From the NCBI RefSeq assembly GCF_008000755.1, contig NZ_CP041690.1, positions 2,357,260 to 2,421,259 of the forward strand: a stretch of DNA of 64,000 nt, in the 5' to 3' direction. A program made the position numbers and the translations under genes. The number at the start of each line of letters is the position of its first letter. Within the stretch, counting starts at the first letter, position 1. This document shows, piece after piece, positions 27,934 to 35,551 of the stretch. The stretch is from Youhaiella tibetensis (GTDB lineage Bacteria > Pseudomonadota > Alphaproteobacteria > Rhizobiales > Devosiaceae). Below the pieces are notes generated by a model. The model made no database searches, had not been told where the DNA came from, and saw nothing but the letters and a program-made list of their open reading frames with translations.

Positions 27934-28841
27934 TGCTCGGCCTCCTTGTTACGCGAGCGGGCGATCCGCAGGTAGACCAGGGCAAAGGCGAGGTTGATCA
28001 GCATGATGATGACGCCAACCGCCGCGCCCTTGCCGAACTCGAAGTCCTTGAAGGCCACGCGGTAGGTATAGATGGAGAGCAGCTCGGTCCGGTAGGACGG
28101 CCCGCCATGGGTGAGAATGAAGGGCGTGAAGACGTTGAACGTCCACATGGTGATGAGGATCAGGTCCGTCACCACATGCCCGCGGATGAGCGGCAGCGCG
28201 ATGTCGCGGAACTTCTGGAACGAAGTCGCCCCGGCCACGTCCGCCGCCTGGAAATAGCTGGGCGGGATCGACTGGAACGCCGAGTTGAACAGCATCATCG
28301 AGAAGGCCGCGCCGCGCCAGGTGTTGAAGAACACGATCACCCAGAACGGCTGCTGCAGCAGCAGGTCCGCTCCGGGCAGCCCGATAGAGCGCAGGATGCC
28401 GTTGAGCGTGCCGTTGTCATAGTCGAGGAACGCGAACCAGGCGAAGCCGATCACCACTTCCGGCAGGATCCACGCCGCGATCACGCAGGTCTCGGTGAAG
28501 GCCTTGAGCGGCTTGGGCACGGCCTGCATCAGCCAGGCCAGCAAGAGGCCCAGCAGCGCCTGCCCAACCAGCGCCGACAGGATCACGAACTGCGTCGTCA
28601 GGATCAGCGAGAAGCCGAACTGGCCGCGCGTGAAGAATGTCTCGGGATTGAAGAGCGCCAGGTAGTTCTGCAACCCCACGAAATCGGGATTGACCGCAGT
28701 GCGCCCGAGCAGCGTGCGGTTGGTGAACGAGACGAAGATCACCCAGAAGAACGGGATGATGACGAACAGCGCCACCAGGATCGCCCCGGGCGCCAGGAAC
28801 AAGGCACCGGCGCGGTTGGATAACAGCGAGAATTTCTTCAT
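27930..28841 (-). CDS. CUT1 sugar ABC transporter permease (UgpA/MalF-like)
   Basis: The 303-residue permease has an N-terminal helix (LFLAPGAILVALFVIIPFFW), five further hydrophobic segments and the EAA loop AADVAGATSFQKFRDIALPL. It is the first membrane component after a 198-base gap carrying hairpins that separates it from the binding-protein gene. Confidence 0.92.
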   Translation of the reverse strand: MKKFSLLSNRAGALFLAPGAILVALFVIIPFFWVIFVSFTNRTLLGRTAVNPDFVGLQNYLALFNPETFFTRGQFGFSLILTTQFVILSALVGQALLGLLLAWLMQAVPKPLKAFTETCVIAAWILPEVVIGFAWFAFLDYDNGTLNGILRSIGLPGADLLLQQPFWVIVFFNTWRGAAFSMMLFNSAFQSIPPSYFQAADVAGATSFQKFRDIALPLIRGHVVTDLILITMWTFNVFTPFILTHGGPSYRTELLSIYTYRVAFKDFEFGKGAAVGVIIMLINLAFALVYLRIARSRNKEAEQ

Positions 28842-28977
28842 TTATCGCCCAATAATCGGCCTCGGCCCGATGCCTCACGCTCCTCACCTGCCCTTCGTGG
28901 GCACCCTCTCGGTCGAGGTTCGGCGGGACACGACTGTGCAGCAGGCTCCAGAACCTTCGCCCCGTCGAGGAGAAGGT

Positions 28978-28990
28978 GGCGCGTAGCGCC
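28978..28990. repeat. Small palindromic intergenic element
   Basis: GGCGC and GCGCC flank a 3-base loop (28978-28990), embedded in GAGAAGGTGGCGCGTAGCGC and followed by GGATGAGGGG. This pattern is very like the short dispersed palindromic repeats found between genes in Rhizobiales genomes. Only one copy is in the window, so the dispersed nature is recalled, not shown. Confidence 0.5.
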
Positions 28991-28996
28991 GGATGA

Positions 28997-29023
28997 GGGG
29001 AAGGCTGCAGACGCAGCCTCCCC
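28997..29023 (-). terminator. Hairpin after the sugar-binding protein gene
   Basis: GGGGAAGGCTGC (28997-29008) pairs with GCAGCCTCCCC (29013-29023) as an 11-bp stem with one bulged A, starting 17 bases past the binding-protein stop. There is no T-run, so it probably stabilises the upstream mRNA or partly attenuates, raising binding-protein output over the permeases. Confidence 0.6.
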
Positions 29024-29039
29024 GGGGAGCAACCCTTGC

Positions 29040-30398
29040 TTACTTGGAGACCGTGTTGGCCTCGCCCACGATCGCGATGACCGCGGCCTTGTACTGGGCC
29101 ATCGCCTCTTCCGGCGACAGCTCGCCCGAAACCACGCTCTCGGTCATGCGCTGGATTTCAGCGGAAACCTTGTTGTAGTTCGGATCGTTCGGGCGCGCGG
29201 TGGTCAGCGGCAGCAGGCTCTTCTGGGTTTCCTGCAGATAGACGTTGTTCGGGGTCGGCACGTCGTCGCGGATGCGGCGGGCTTCACGCAGCTTTTGGAA
29301 GGCGTTGAGCTGGTCGGCGCTGTTCATGTAGGCCAGCAGTTCCCAGGCTTCCGCCGGATGGGCCGTATTCGGGTTGATCACGAAGCCCGTGCCGCCCGAA
29401 ACCGTCACGAAATCCTGCCCGCGCAGGCCCTTGCCCGGCTCTTCGGCCGGCATGGACGCCCAGCCGACCTTGGCGTCGCGGTCGTCCACGGCGAATTCTG
29501 CGCCCGGCGCCATCACCGAGTTGTAGAACCAGTCGCCTTCGACCAGCATTGCGGTCTTGCCGTCACGGAAATTGGTGAAGGTGCGGTTGCGGCCGTCCGC
29601 CAGGAGCTGGGCGCGCTGGTCGCCGAGCTGCTCGTCCACATAGATGGTCTTGTAGAGCTTGAGCGTGTCGAGGATGCCCGGGCTCGAGACGATGTACTTG
29701 CCGTCCGCGTCCGTCACGCTTTCGCCGGTGCCGAGCAGCGCCATCCAGTAGCCCTGCATCGTGGTGGCTTCACCCATGTTCACGCCCGCGTTGAGCTGGA
29801 GCGGGAAGCTGTCGGGATTGGCCTTCTTGAGTGCACGGGCCGCGTCGAGCAGTTCCGCCCACGACTTGGGCTGGAAAGTCGCCGGATCGATGCCGGCCGC
29901 CTGGAGCAGGTCCTTGCGCAGGAAGATGGCGCGCACGTCGGTGCCCAGGGCCAGGCCGTAATCCTTGCCCTTGTAGCTCATCAGGTCGCGCGAACCCTGG
30001 GCTATATGGTTCCAGCCTTCCCAGTTCTTGACCGCGTCCCCGCCGAGATCCTCGAGCGGCTTGAGCAGGTTGCCCTCAACGAAGCTGGGAATGAGGAAGC
30101 CGTCGAAACCCGAGATGTCGGCGCCGGCGCCGGTCGAGAAGTCGAGGGCGAGCTGCTGGGTCAGTTGCTCGTCCTGGCCGCCGAATTCCTTGAGCTGGAC
30201 ACTGATGTCCTTGCCCTCGGCCTTGGCCTTTTCGGCGAAACCCGGGATCACGTCCTGCTTGATCCACTTGGCGGTTTCGCTGTTCACGCCGCCTTCCACG
30301 CAGCGGCAGGTGATCGTCAGGTCCACGGCCAGCGCGGGCGTGACCAAAGCGGTCGCCGCAGCCAGGCCGATGAAATACGAACGCAGGCGATTGCTCAT
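29040..30398 (-). CDS. CUT1 sugar ABC transporter substrate-binding protein
   Basis: This 452-residue periplasmic protein captures the sugar and delivers it to the two permeases. A signal peptide (MSNRLRSYFIGLAAATALVT, cleaved after PALA near residue 24) precedes a type 1 extracellular solute-binding domain with features such as GKTAMLVEGDWFYNSV and HPAEAWELLAYMNS. It heads the transport/degradation operon. An unusual cysteine pair (CRC) lies just after the signal peptide. Substrate inferred, from the GH38 genes, to be mannose-containing. Confidence 0.9.
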   Translation of the reverse strand: MSNRLRSYFIGLAAATALVTPALAVDLTITCRCVEGGVNSETAKWIKQDVIPGFAEKAKAEGKDISVQLKEFGGQDEQLTQQLALDFSTGAGADISGFDGFLIPSFVEGNLLKPLEDLGGDAVKNWEGWNHIAQGSRDLMSYKGKDYGLALGTDVRAIFLRKDLLQAAGIDPATFQPKSWAELLDAARALKKANPDSFPLQLNAGVNMGEATTMQGYWMALLGTGESVTDADGKYIVSSPGILDTLKLYKTIYVDEQLGDQRAQLLADGRNRTFTNFRDGKTAMLVEGDWFYNSVMAPGAEFAVDDRDAKVGWASMPAEEPGKGLRGQDFVTVSGGTGFVINPNTAHPAEAWELLAYMNSADQLNAFQKLREARRIRDDVPTPNNVYLQETQKSLLPLTTARPNDPNYNKVSAEIQRMTESVVSGELSPEEAMAQYKAAVIAIVGEANTVSK

Positions 30399-30484
30399 CG
30401 AAGTTTCCTCCCATTCGATGGTCCGGACTTAGCCGGCAGACGGATTGAGTGCGCTGGGTTGAACCGCAGGTCACGATCGAAGAA

Positions 30485-30498
30485 TGAACACGTTTTCA
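30485..30498. promoter_or_regulatory. Probable LacI-family operator for the sugar operon
   Basis: TGAACACGTTTTCA is an imperfect palindrome centred on CG, the arrangement bound by LacI-family regulators. It lies 87 bases upstream of the binding-protein start and faces the lacI gene, so repression of the operon is likely. Confidence 0.6.
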
Positions 30499-30623
30499 TT
30501 TTCCGTCAATGAGGAGATTAATGAATTTCCAATGACGTCGCGCCATCCTACCGAAACGCCCCGTTTCGGGGACAAAACCATGCAAGGCGCTTGACGTCGG
30601 ACGGACGAAACGCCAGAACGCAA

Positions 30624-30637
30624 TGTAAGCGCTTTCA
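30624..30637. promoter_or_regulatory. Probable LacI-family operator upstream of the lacI gene
   Basis: TGTAAGCGCTTTCA differs by one base from the perfect palindrome TGAAAGCGCTTTCA typical of LacI-family sites. It ends 15 bases before the regulator start codon, consistent with autoregulation. Confidence 0.7.
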
Positions 30638-30652
30638 TTTTGGTGCGAGGCC

Positions 30653-31693
30653 ATGAGCGAGATAGCAGGCAAGACCAGGAGCAGGGCGACAGCCGACGAC
30701 GTAGCGCGCGTTGCCGAGGTCTCGCGCGTTGCCGTTTCGCGCGCATTCAATCCGCACGCCTCGATCAAACCCGAAAAGCGCGACAGAATTCTGAAGGTCG
30801 CCCAGGAACTCAACTACACGCCCGACGTCGCAGCGCGCTCGCTGGTCACGCGCCGCTCGCACCTGGTCGGCGTCATCGTGCCCGACGTCTGCTCGCCCTG
30901 GGAAAGCCAGGAAATCGACCAGCTCACCACCGCCCTCCAGGCGGAAGGCTTTGCCACCCTGCTCTTCAAGACGCGCACCGACCGTTCCATGGATAGCCAG
31001 CTCCTCACCTACATGAAGGGCTACAATCCGGATTCGGTCATCGCCTTCACAGAAAACGTCGGGCCCGAGATCCTCGGGCAGATCCTCGATCGCGCCGTGC
31101 CGATCTACGTCACCTACCCCCATGAGGAGACGTCCGCGGAGAATCCGCAGGGTCAGCGCTTCGATCGCCTCGATGTGGTCCAGCGCGACGGCATCGATCA
31201 GGCCATCGCCCTCATGCAGGGTTTTGGTGCCCGGCGTTTCGCCTACCTGGCCGGCGATCCGCATGCCTCTGCCAGCCTCGAGCGGGAATATGTCCTGCGT
31301 CAGGTCATGGCCGCGCGCGGGCTGGGCGAGCCGCTCATCGTGCCCGGCGATTTCACCTACGACACAGCTTACCGAGCCACCATCAACCTCTTCCGCGTCG
31401 GGGACGGCGCCGACGCCATTTTCGCGGCCAACGACGTCAGCGCCTTCGGCGCGCTCGACGCCCTGCGTCACGATCTCGGCCTCAACGTGCCCAAGGACGT
31501 CAAGGTCGTCGGCTTCGACGACATCGCCCAGAGCCACTGGAAGAGCTACGACCTCACCACCGTCAAGATCGACCTGGACGAACGCGTGCGCGCCCTCGTC
31601 CGGCTGATCCTGCGCCGCCTCAAGAACCCGGACGCGCCCGCGCTCACCGAAACCATCCGCACCAAGCTCGTCGTGCGCGGCACGGTGGGCTGA
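30653..31693 (+). CDS. LacI-family transcriptional regulator
   Basis: The 346-residue protein has an N-terminal LacI helix-turn-helix (TADDVARVAEVSRVAVSRAF, then the hinge helix YTPDVAARSLV) and a periplasmic-binding-type effector domain (LVGVIVPDVCSPWE to VVGFDDIA). It is divergent from the sugar operon, with two candidate operators in the 254-base intergenic region, and precedes the DUF5054 gene by 26 bases. It likely represses both sides until a sugar inducer binds. Confidence 0.92.
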   Translation: MSEIAGKTRSRATADDVARVAEVSRVAVSRAFNPHASIKPEKRDRILKVAQELNYTPDVAARSLVTRRSHLVGVIVPDVCSPWESQEIDQLTTALQAEGFATLLFKTRTDRSMDSQLLTYMKGYNPDSVIAFTENVGPEILGQILDRAVPIYVTYPHEETSAENPQGQRFDRLDVVQRDGIDQAIALMQGFGARRFAYLAGDPHASASLEREYVLRQVMAARGLGEPLIVPGDFTYDTAYRATINLFRVGDGADAIFAANDVSAFGALDALRHDLGLNVPKDVKVVGFDDIAQSHWKSYDLTTVKIDLDERVRALVRLILRRLKNPDAPALTETIRTKLVVRGTVG

Positions 31694-31719
31694 CCGCCCT
31701 TTCGAAAGATCTGCTTGCC

Positions 31720-33636
31720 ATGGCCGAACCGGTCATTCACGTCGTCTTCAAGACCCATCTCGACATCGGCTTCACCGATCACGCCGAAAAGGTGCGCCGC
31801 CAGTATCACGAGCGTTTCATTCCGCAAGCGATCGACACCGGCGAGCATTTCTTCGCGGAAAATCCCAACGAGCCGCGGTTTATCTGGACCACTGGTGCCT
31901 GGCTCATCTGGGACCACCTCAATACCCGTGGGCCCGCCGAGGTCGCGCGCCTCGAGCGCGCCATCGGACGAGGGCTCATCGCCTGGCACGCCCTGCCCTT
32001 CACCACCCACAGCGAGCTCATGTCCCCCGCCGTGTTTCGCGCCGGCCTGAGCTACGCCACCGAACTCGACAGGCGCTTCGGCCGCAAGACCATTGCCGCC
32101 AAGATGACCGACGTTCCCGGCCATACGCGGGGCATCGTGCCGCTCATGGCAGAGGCCGGCATCCGTTTCCTGCACCTTGGCGTCAATACCGCCTCCCCGC
32201 CCCCCGACGTTCCCGACGTCTTCCGCTGGCGCGCCCCGTCCGGCGAGGAAATCGTGGTCATGTACCAGAAGTCCTACGGCGCCACTCACTTCCCGCAGGG
32301 GTTCGACGAAGGCCTCAGCTTCGCCCACACCAGCGACAATATCGGCCCCCAGAGCGTACCCCAGACCAGCGAGGCGCTCCGCGAGATCGCCGCCCATAAT
32401 CCCGGCGCGCGCCTGCGTGCCGCCACGCTGGACGACTATGGCGCCCTCCTCTGGGATCGCCGCGCCGAATTCCCGGTCGTCGATATCGAACTGGGCGACA
32501 GCTGGATCCACGGCAGCGCCAGCGATCCGGTCAAGACCGCCCGCTACCGCGCCCTCCAGCGCGTCTACGATGGCTTCGAAGCCGAAGGGCTGAACCCCCA
32601 GCGTCTCGCTTTCGGCCGTGGCCTCACCATGGTCGCCGAACACACCTGCGGCGTCGATATCAAGAGCTACCTGCGCGACGACCGCGCCTGGGACCGCCCG
32701 GATTTCGAAGCCGCTCGCGCCGGCGACTACCGCTTCGCCTACACCGAAGCCTCCTGGGCGGAGCAGCGGGCCTATCTCGATGAGGCCCTGGCCCAGCTCG
32801 CCCCCGCCGACCGCGCCACTGCCGACGCGGCCCTTGCCGAGCTCGCCGTCCCCGCTTCCCCCGTGCTGGCGCCAACCGCCCGGCAAACCCTTACGGTCGA
32901 CGGCTGGACCGTCGACCTGACGCCCCAGGGCGATGTCGCCGCGCTCGTGGCCCCCGACGGCAAGCGCCTCGAAGGCGCCGACGGCAGCCTCCTCGGCTAC
33001 AGATACGAGAGCTACGACGCCGCCGACGTGGCCCGGCACATGGATACCTACCTCACCCACCGCGCCGAGTGGGCGATCCTCGACCACGACAAGCCCGGGC
33101 TCGCCAAGGCCGCCACGGCGCGCTCCGCCGTCTGGCGCCCGGTGCTCGAAGCCGCCTCCGGATCGACCCTGCGCCTCTCGCTGGATGAAACCGCCCACGC
33201 CGAACTCGGCGCCCCCGCCAGCGTCGAAATGAGCTTCCGGGTCATCGACGCAAGGCAGATCGAACTCACCCTCGTCCTGCGCGAAAAGCCCGCCAACCGC
33301 ATGCCCGAGGCCGCCTTCCTCTCCTTCACCCCCGCGGCCGACGGGCCTTGGGAATTCGAAAAGACCGGTCTCTGGCAGCGCGCCGACAACGTGGCCGGCC
33401 ATGGCGGCGGCCAGCTCCAGGCCATCTTCGCGGCCCGCACCGGCGGCGTCACGATCACGCCGCTCGATACCCCCCTCGCCGCTCCCGCGGCCTCGCCGTT
33501 CATGCCGTTTGATCCCAATCCCCCCGATTTCTCGGGCGGCATCCGGTTCAACCTGCACAACAACAAATGGGGCACCAATTTCCCCATGTGGTGGGAAGGC
33601 GACTTCAAGGCCCGCTTCGTGATTACGCTTCCCTGA
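31720..33636 (+). CDS. DUF5054 protein with a GH38-like catalytic fold
   Basis: The 638-residue protein starts IHVVFKTHLDIGFTDHAEKV, a GH38-like N-terminal metal motif (H.D), and later contains KMTDVPGHTRGIVPLMAEAG, where the Asp is at the position of the GH38 nucleophile, and LGVNTASPPPDVP. This matches the DUF5054 family, a relative of GH38 with little experimental characterisation. A C-terminal beta-rich region ends NNKWGTNFPMWWEGD. No signal peptide is seen. Cotranscription with the regulator and the facing mannosidase operon suggest it cleaves the same imported glycan, but with a different bond or residue. Confidence 0.75.
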   Translation: MAEPVIHVVFKTHLDIGFTDHAEKVRRQYHERFIPQAIDTGEHFFAENPNEPRFIWTTGAWLIWDHLNTRGPAEVARLERAIGRGLIAWHALPFTTHSELMSPAVFRAGLSYATELDRRFGRKTIAAKMTDVPGHTRGIVPLMAEAGIRFLHLGVNTASPPPDVPDVFRWRAPSGEEIVVMYQKSYGATHFPQGFDEGLSFAHTSDNIGPQSVPQTSEALREIAAHNPGARLRAATLDDYGALLWDRRAEFPVVDIELGDSWIHGSASDPVKTARYRALQRVYDGFEAEGLNPQRLAFGRGLTMVAEHTCGVDIKSYLRDDRAWDRPDFEAARAGDYRFAYTEASWAEQRAYLDEALAQLAPADRATADAALAELAVPASPVLAPTARQTLTVDGWTVDLTPQGDVAALVAPDGKRLEGADGSLLGYRYESYDAADVARHMDTYLTHRAEWAILDHDKPGLAKAATARSAVWRPVLEAASGSTLRLSLDETAHAELGAPASVEMSFRVIDARQIELTLVLREKPANRMPEAAFLSFTPAADGPWEFEKTGLWQRADNVAGHGGGQLQAIFAARTGGVTITPLDTPLAAPAASPFMPFDPNPPDFSGGIRFNLHNNKWGTNFPMWWEGDFKARFVITLP

Positions 33637-33713
33637 CGGACGCTACGCCAAGTCTTGGCAGCGGCCTCCCGCAGCGGTATCGATAGCGCTCGACTATCGC
33701 GAGGAGCGCTCCC

Positions 33714-33926
33714 ATGAGCAACGTCGTCAAGCTTTCGGACCGCAAGAAGGCTCAGGAGCAGAAGGCCAAGCAGGCCGCCGCCGAACAGCGTGCCCGCCAA
33801 TCGGGCATGCCCTCCTCCACTCGCGCCAAGATTCCGCTGCTGATTCTGTCGGTCGCCATCGTCCTGCTCGGCATCTTCTGGGAACCCGTCCTCGCCTTCC
33901 TCACCAACCTCTTGGGTCGCGGCTAA
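33714..33926 (+). CDS. Small single-pass membrane protein, function unknown
   Basis: The 70-residue product has a Lys/Gln/Ala-rich hydrophilic N-terminal helix (SDRKKAQEQKAKQAAAEQRA) and one C-terminal membrane helix (IPLLILSVAIVLLGIFW). GAGGAGCG at 33700-33707 is a convincing ribosome binding site. I recognise no family. Confidence 0.65.
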   Translation: MSNVVKLSDRKKAQEQKAKQAAAEQRARQSGMPSSTRAKIPLLILSVAIVLLGIFWEPVLAFLTNLLGRG

Positions 33927-34004
33927 CCATCGCTGCAAAAATCCACAGGGTTTCAAACAAGACCTTGCGTAAGCGCCGACCGTCACTTAGAAACCGGCGC
34001 GTGA

Positions 34005-34078
34005 GGCCACGTGGCGGAGTGGTGACGCAGCGGATTGCAAATCCGTGAACCCCGGTTCAATTCCGGGCGTGGCCTCCA
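34005..34078 (+). tRNA. tRNA-Cys (GCA)
   Basis: A complete cloverleaf: acceptor GGCCACG/CGTGGCC, anticodon GCA at 34037-34039 in GATTGCAAATC, T-loop GGTTCAATTCC, discriminator U typical of tRNA-Cys, and an encoded CCA at 34076-34078. Confidence 0.96.
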
Positions 34079-34159
34079 TAACTCTCCCGACATTGCAGAC
34101 CGTTTTTGCACAGGCGCACCGCCGCTTGCCTCCGCTCGTGCATTGTGCGATTGGTCCCC

Positions 34160-34345
34160 TGCTTCGGTTCCGCCAATTGTGCGCGGATTAAAAGGGAACA
34201 CGGTGCGGATTACCCATCAGGGGCCAATGCCGTGGCTGCCCTCGCAACTGTAAGCGGCAAGCTTTTCGCTCCCAAGCCACTGGACGCCAGCGTCCGGGAA
34301 GGCCGCGAATAGCGCCAGAGCCGCGAGCCAGGAGACCTGCCAGAG
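34160..34345 (+). ncRNA. Cobalamin riboswitch
   Basis: Conserved cobalamin-aptamer blocks appear in order: GGTTCCG near 34166, AAAAGGGAACACGGTG, GGGGCCAATGCCGTGGCTGC, CGCAACTGTAAGCGG, AAGCCACTGG, CGGGAAGGCC and the B12 box AGCCAGGAGACCTGCC at 34327-34342. It lies upstream of, and on the same strand as, the flavin oxidoreductase-btuFCD operon, so adenosyl-/other cobalamins should turn the operon down. Ends are approximate. Confidence 0.95.
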
Positions 34346-34359
34346 CGCAAGACCATGTC

Positions 34360-34454
34360 GCCGGGCGAGGTGTCCCGGCAGGGGGCGCAATTGGAACCTG
34401 ACGCACATATCGTGCCATCGGCGATGAATTGGCCTTCCCCGCAAGGGAGAGGCC
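34360..34454 (+). promoter_or_regulatory. Candidate expression platform of the cobalamin riboswitch
   Basis: Two hairpins follow the aptamer: GCCGGG/CCCGGC (34360-34365 and 34374-34379), and GGCCTTCCCC/GGGAGAGGCC with loop GCAA (34431-34454, one mismatch). Neither has a clear T-run and the first gene starts at 34532, so the platform may act on translation or need Rho. Confidence 0.4.
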
Positions 34455-34531
34455 CATATGCCGTTACCTGAAACGACGACGCCACCGGCGCCGATTCGAT
34501 CCTGCCGCACTTCCCGCCGGGAGGTCCGGCC

Positions 34532-35551
34532 ATGAGGCTCGATATCGCCGGCTTCACCCGTGGCACCAGAAACCTCGACCATCGCGCCGTGCTCGCCTTT
34601 TGCGCGCGCATGGACGCCCTGGGCTTCGATGGCATCTGGTTCAACGAGTTCCACTTCCAGTCCCCGCCCGATCCTTATCCCTCTACGCTCCTGCTCGCCG
34701 CCGCCATCCTGGCGCGGACCGAACGCATGCGCGTGGGCACCTCGATCGTCGTCCTGCCCCTCTATCACCCGCTCCTCCTTGCCGAGCAGGTCGCCCAGCT
34801 CCATTGGCAGAGCGGCGGACGCTTCGATTTCGGCATCGGCCGCGGTACCCATCCCTCCACGCTTGCGGCTCTCGGCATCGACCCCGCCAGCACGCGCGAC
34901 CGGTTCGAAGCCGCCTACCGCCTGATGCGCTCGGCCTGGTCAGGCCCCACGCTCGTGCCTTCCGATGCGCCCTGGCCGGCCTCGAGTGAACCGGTGGGGC
35001 CGCTGCTTGCGCCCGGCGAACGCATCCCTGTCTACGTCGCCGGCTCGACACCCGAGACCGTCGGCTTCGCCGTCGCCGAAAACCTGCCACTGCTCCTCAG
35101 CCTCGAACCCTCCGAGCAGCGCCAGTTCGATGTCTATGACAGCCTCACCGGCAACCGCTCCGGGCGCTATCCCGCCGATTACTCGATCTCCCGATACGTC
35201 TCGATCGCTCCCACCCGCGCGCAGGCCATTGCCGCTGTCGACGCCCTCCTCCCGCGCCTTTACGAGCGCCGGCGCCGCTACGCCATCGCCCAGAACCGTC
35301 CGCTCGACACCATCACACCCATCGACCGCGACGCCTTCCTCGCCAACCAGATGATCGCCGGCAGCCCCGGCGACTGCTTCGACCAGCTCGCCGCCCTGCG
35401 CTCGCGCACCGGCATCGAGAGCATCCGGCTCATCTTCAACTGCAACGGCGAAATCCCCGAGGACGAGGCCGACGCCATGGCCACGCTTTTCGGTCGCGAA
35501 CTCGTCACGCCCCTTCACGCCCTTTCCAGCCCAATCGAGGTAAACCCATGA
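34532..35551 (+). CDS. Luciferase-like (LLM) flavin-dependent oxidoreductase under B12 control
   Basis: LLM proteins are FMN/F420-dependent monooxygenases with a TIM-barrel fold. The 339-residue product has the typical early strand-helix FDGIWFNEFHF, the RVGTSIVVLPLYHPLLLAEQVAQL block, GRFDFGIGRGTHPS and the VYVAGSTPETVGFA loop. GGGAGG upstream of the ATG at 34532 is a good ribosome binding site. The gene is the first one after the cobalamin riboswitch and overlaps btuF by 4 bases (ATGA), so it belongs to the B12 uptake operon. A role in modifying or salvaging an imported corrinoid is inferred; its substrate is unknown. Confidence 0.85.
   Translation: MRLDIAGFTRGTRNLDHRAVLAFCARMDALGFDGIWFNEFHFQSPPDPYPSTLLLAAAILARTERMRVGTSIVVLPLYHPLLLAEQVAQLHWQSGGRFDFGIGRGTHPSTLAALGIDPASTRDRFEAAYRLMRSAWSGPTLVPSDAPWPASSEPVGPLLAPGERIPVYVAGSTPETVGFAVAENLPLLLSLEPSEQRQFDVYDSLTGNRSGRYPADYSISRYVSIAPTRAQAIAAVDALLPRLYERRRRYAIAQNRPLDTITPIDRDAFLANQMIAGSPGDCFDQLAALRSRTGIESIRLIFNCNGEIPEDEADAMATLFGRELVTPLHALSSPIEVNP

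Noticed and set aside
31546-33558. 670-residue minus-strand open frame
   Set aside because: It is the shadow of the DUF5054 gene; its Gly/Glu-rich composition reflects the codon bias of the real gene on the plus strand.
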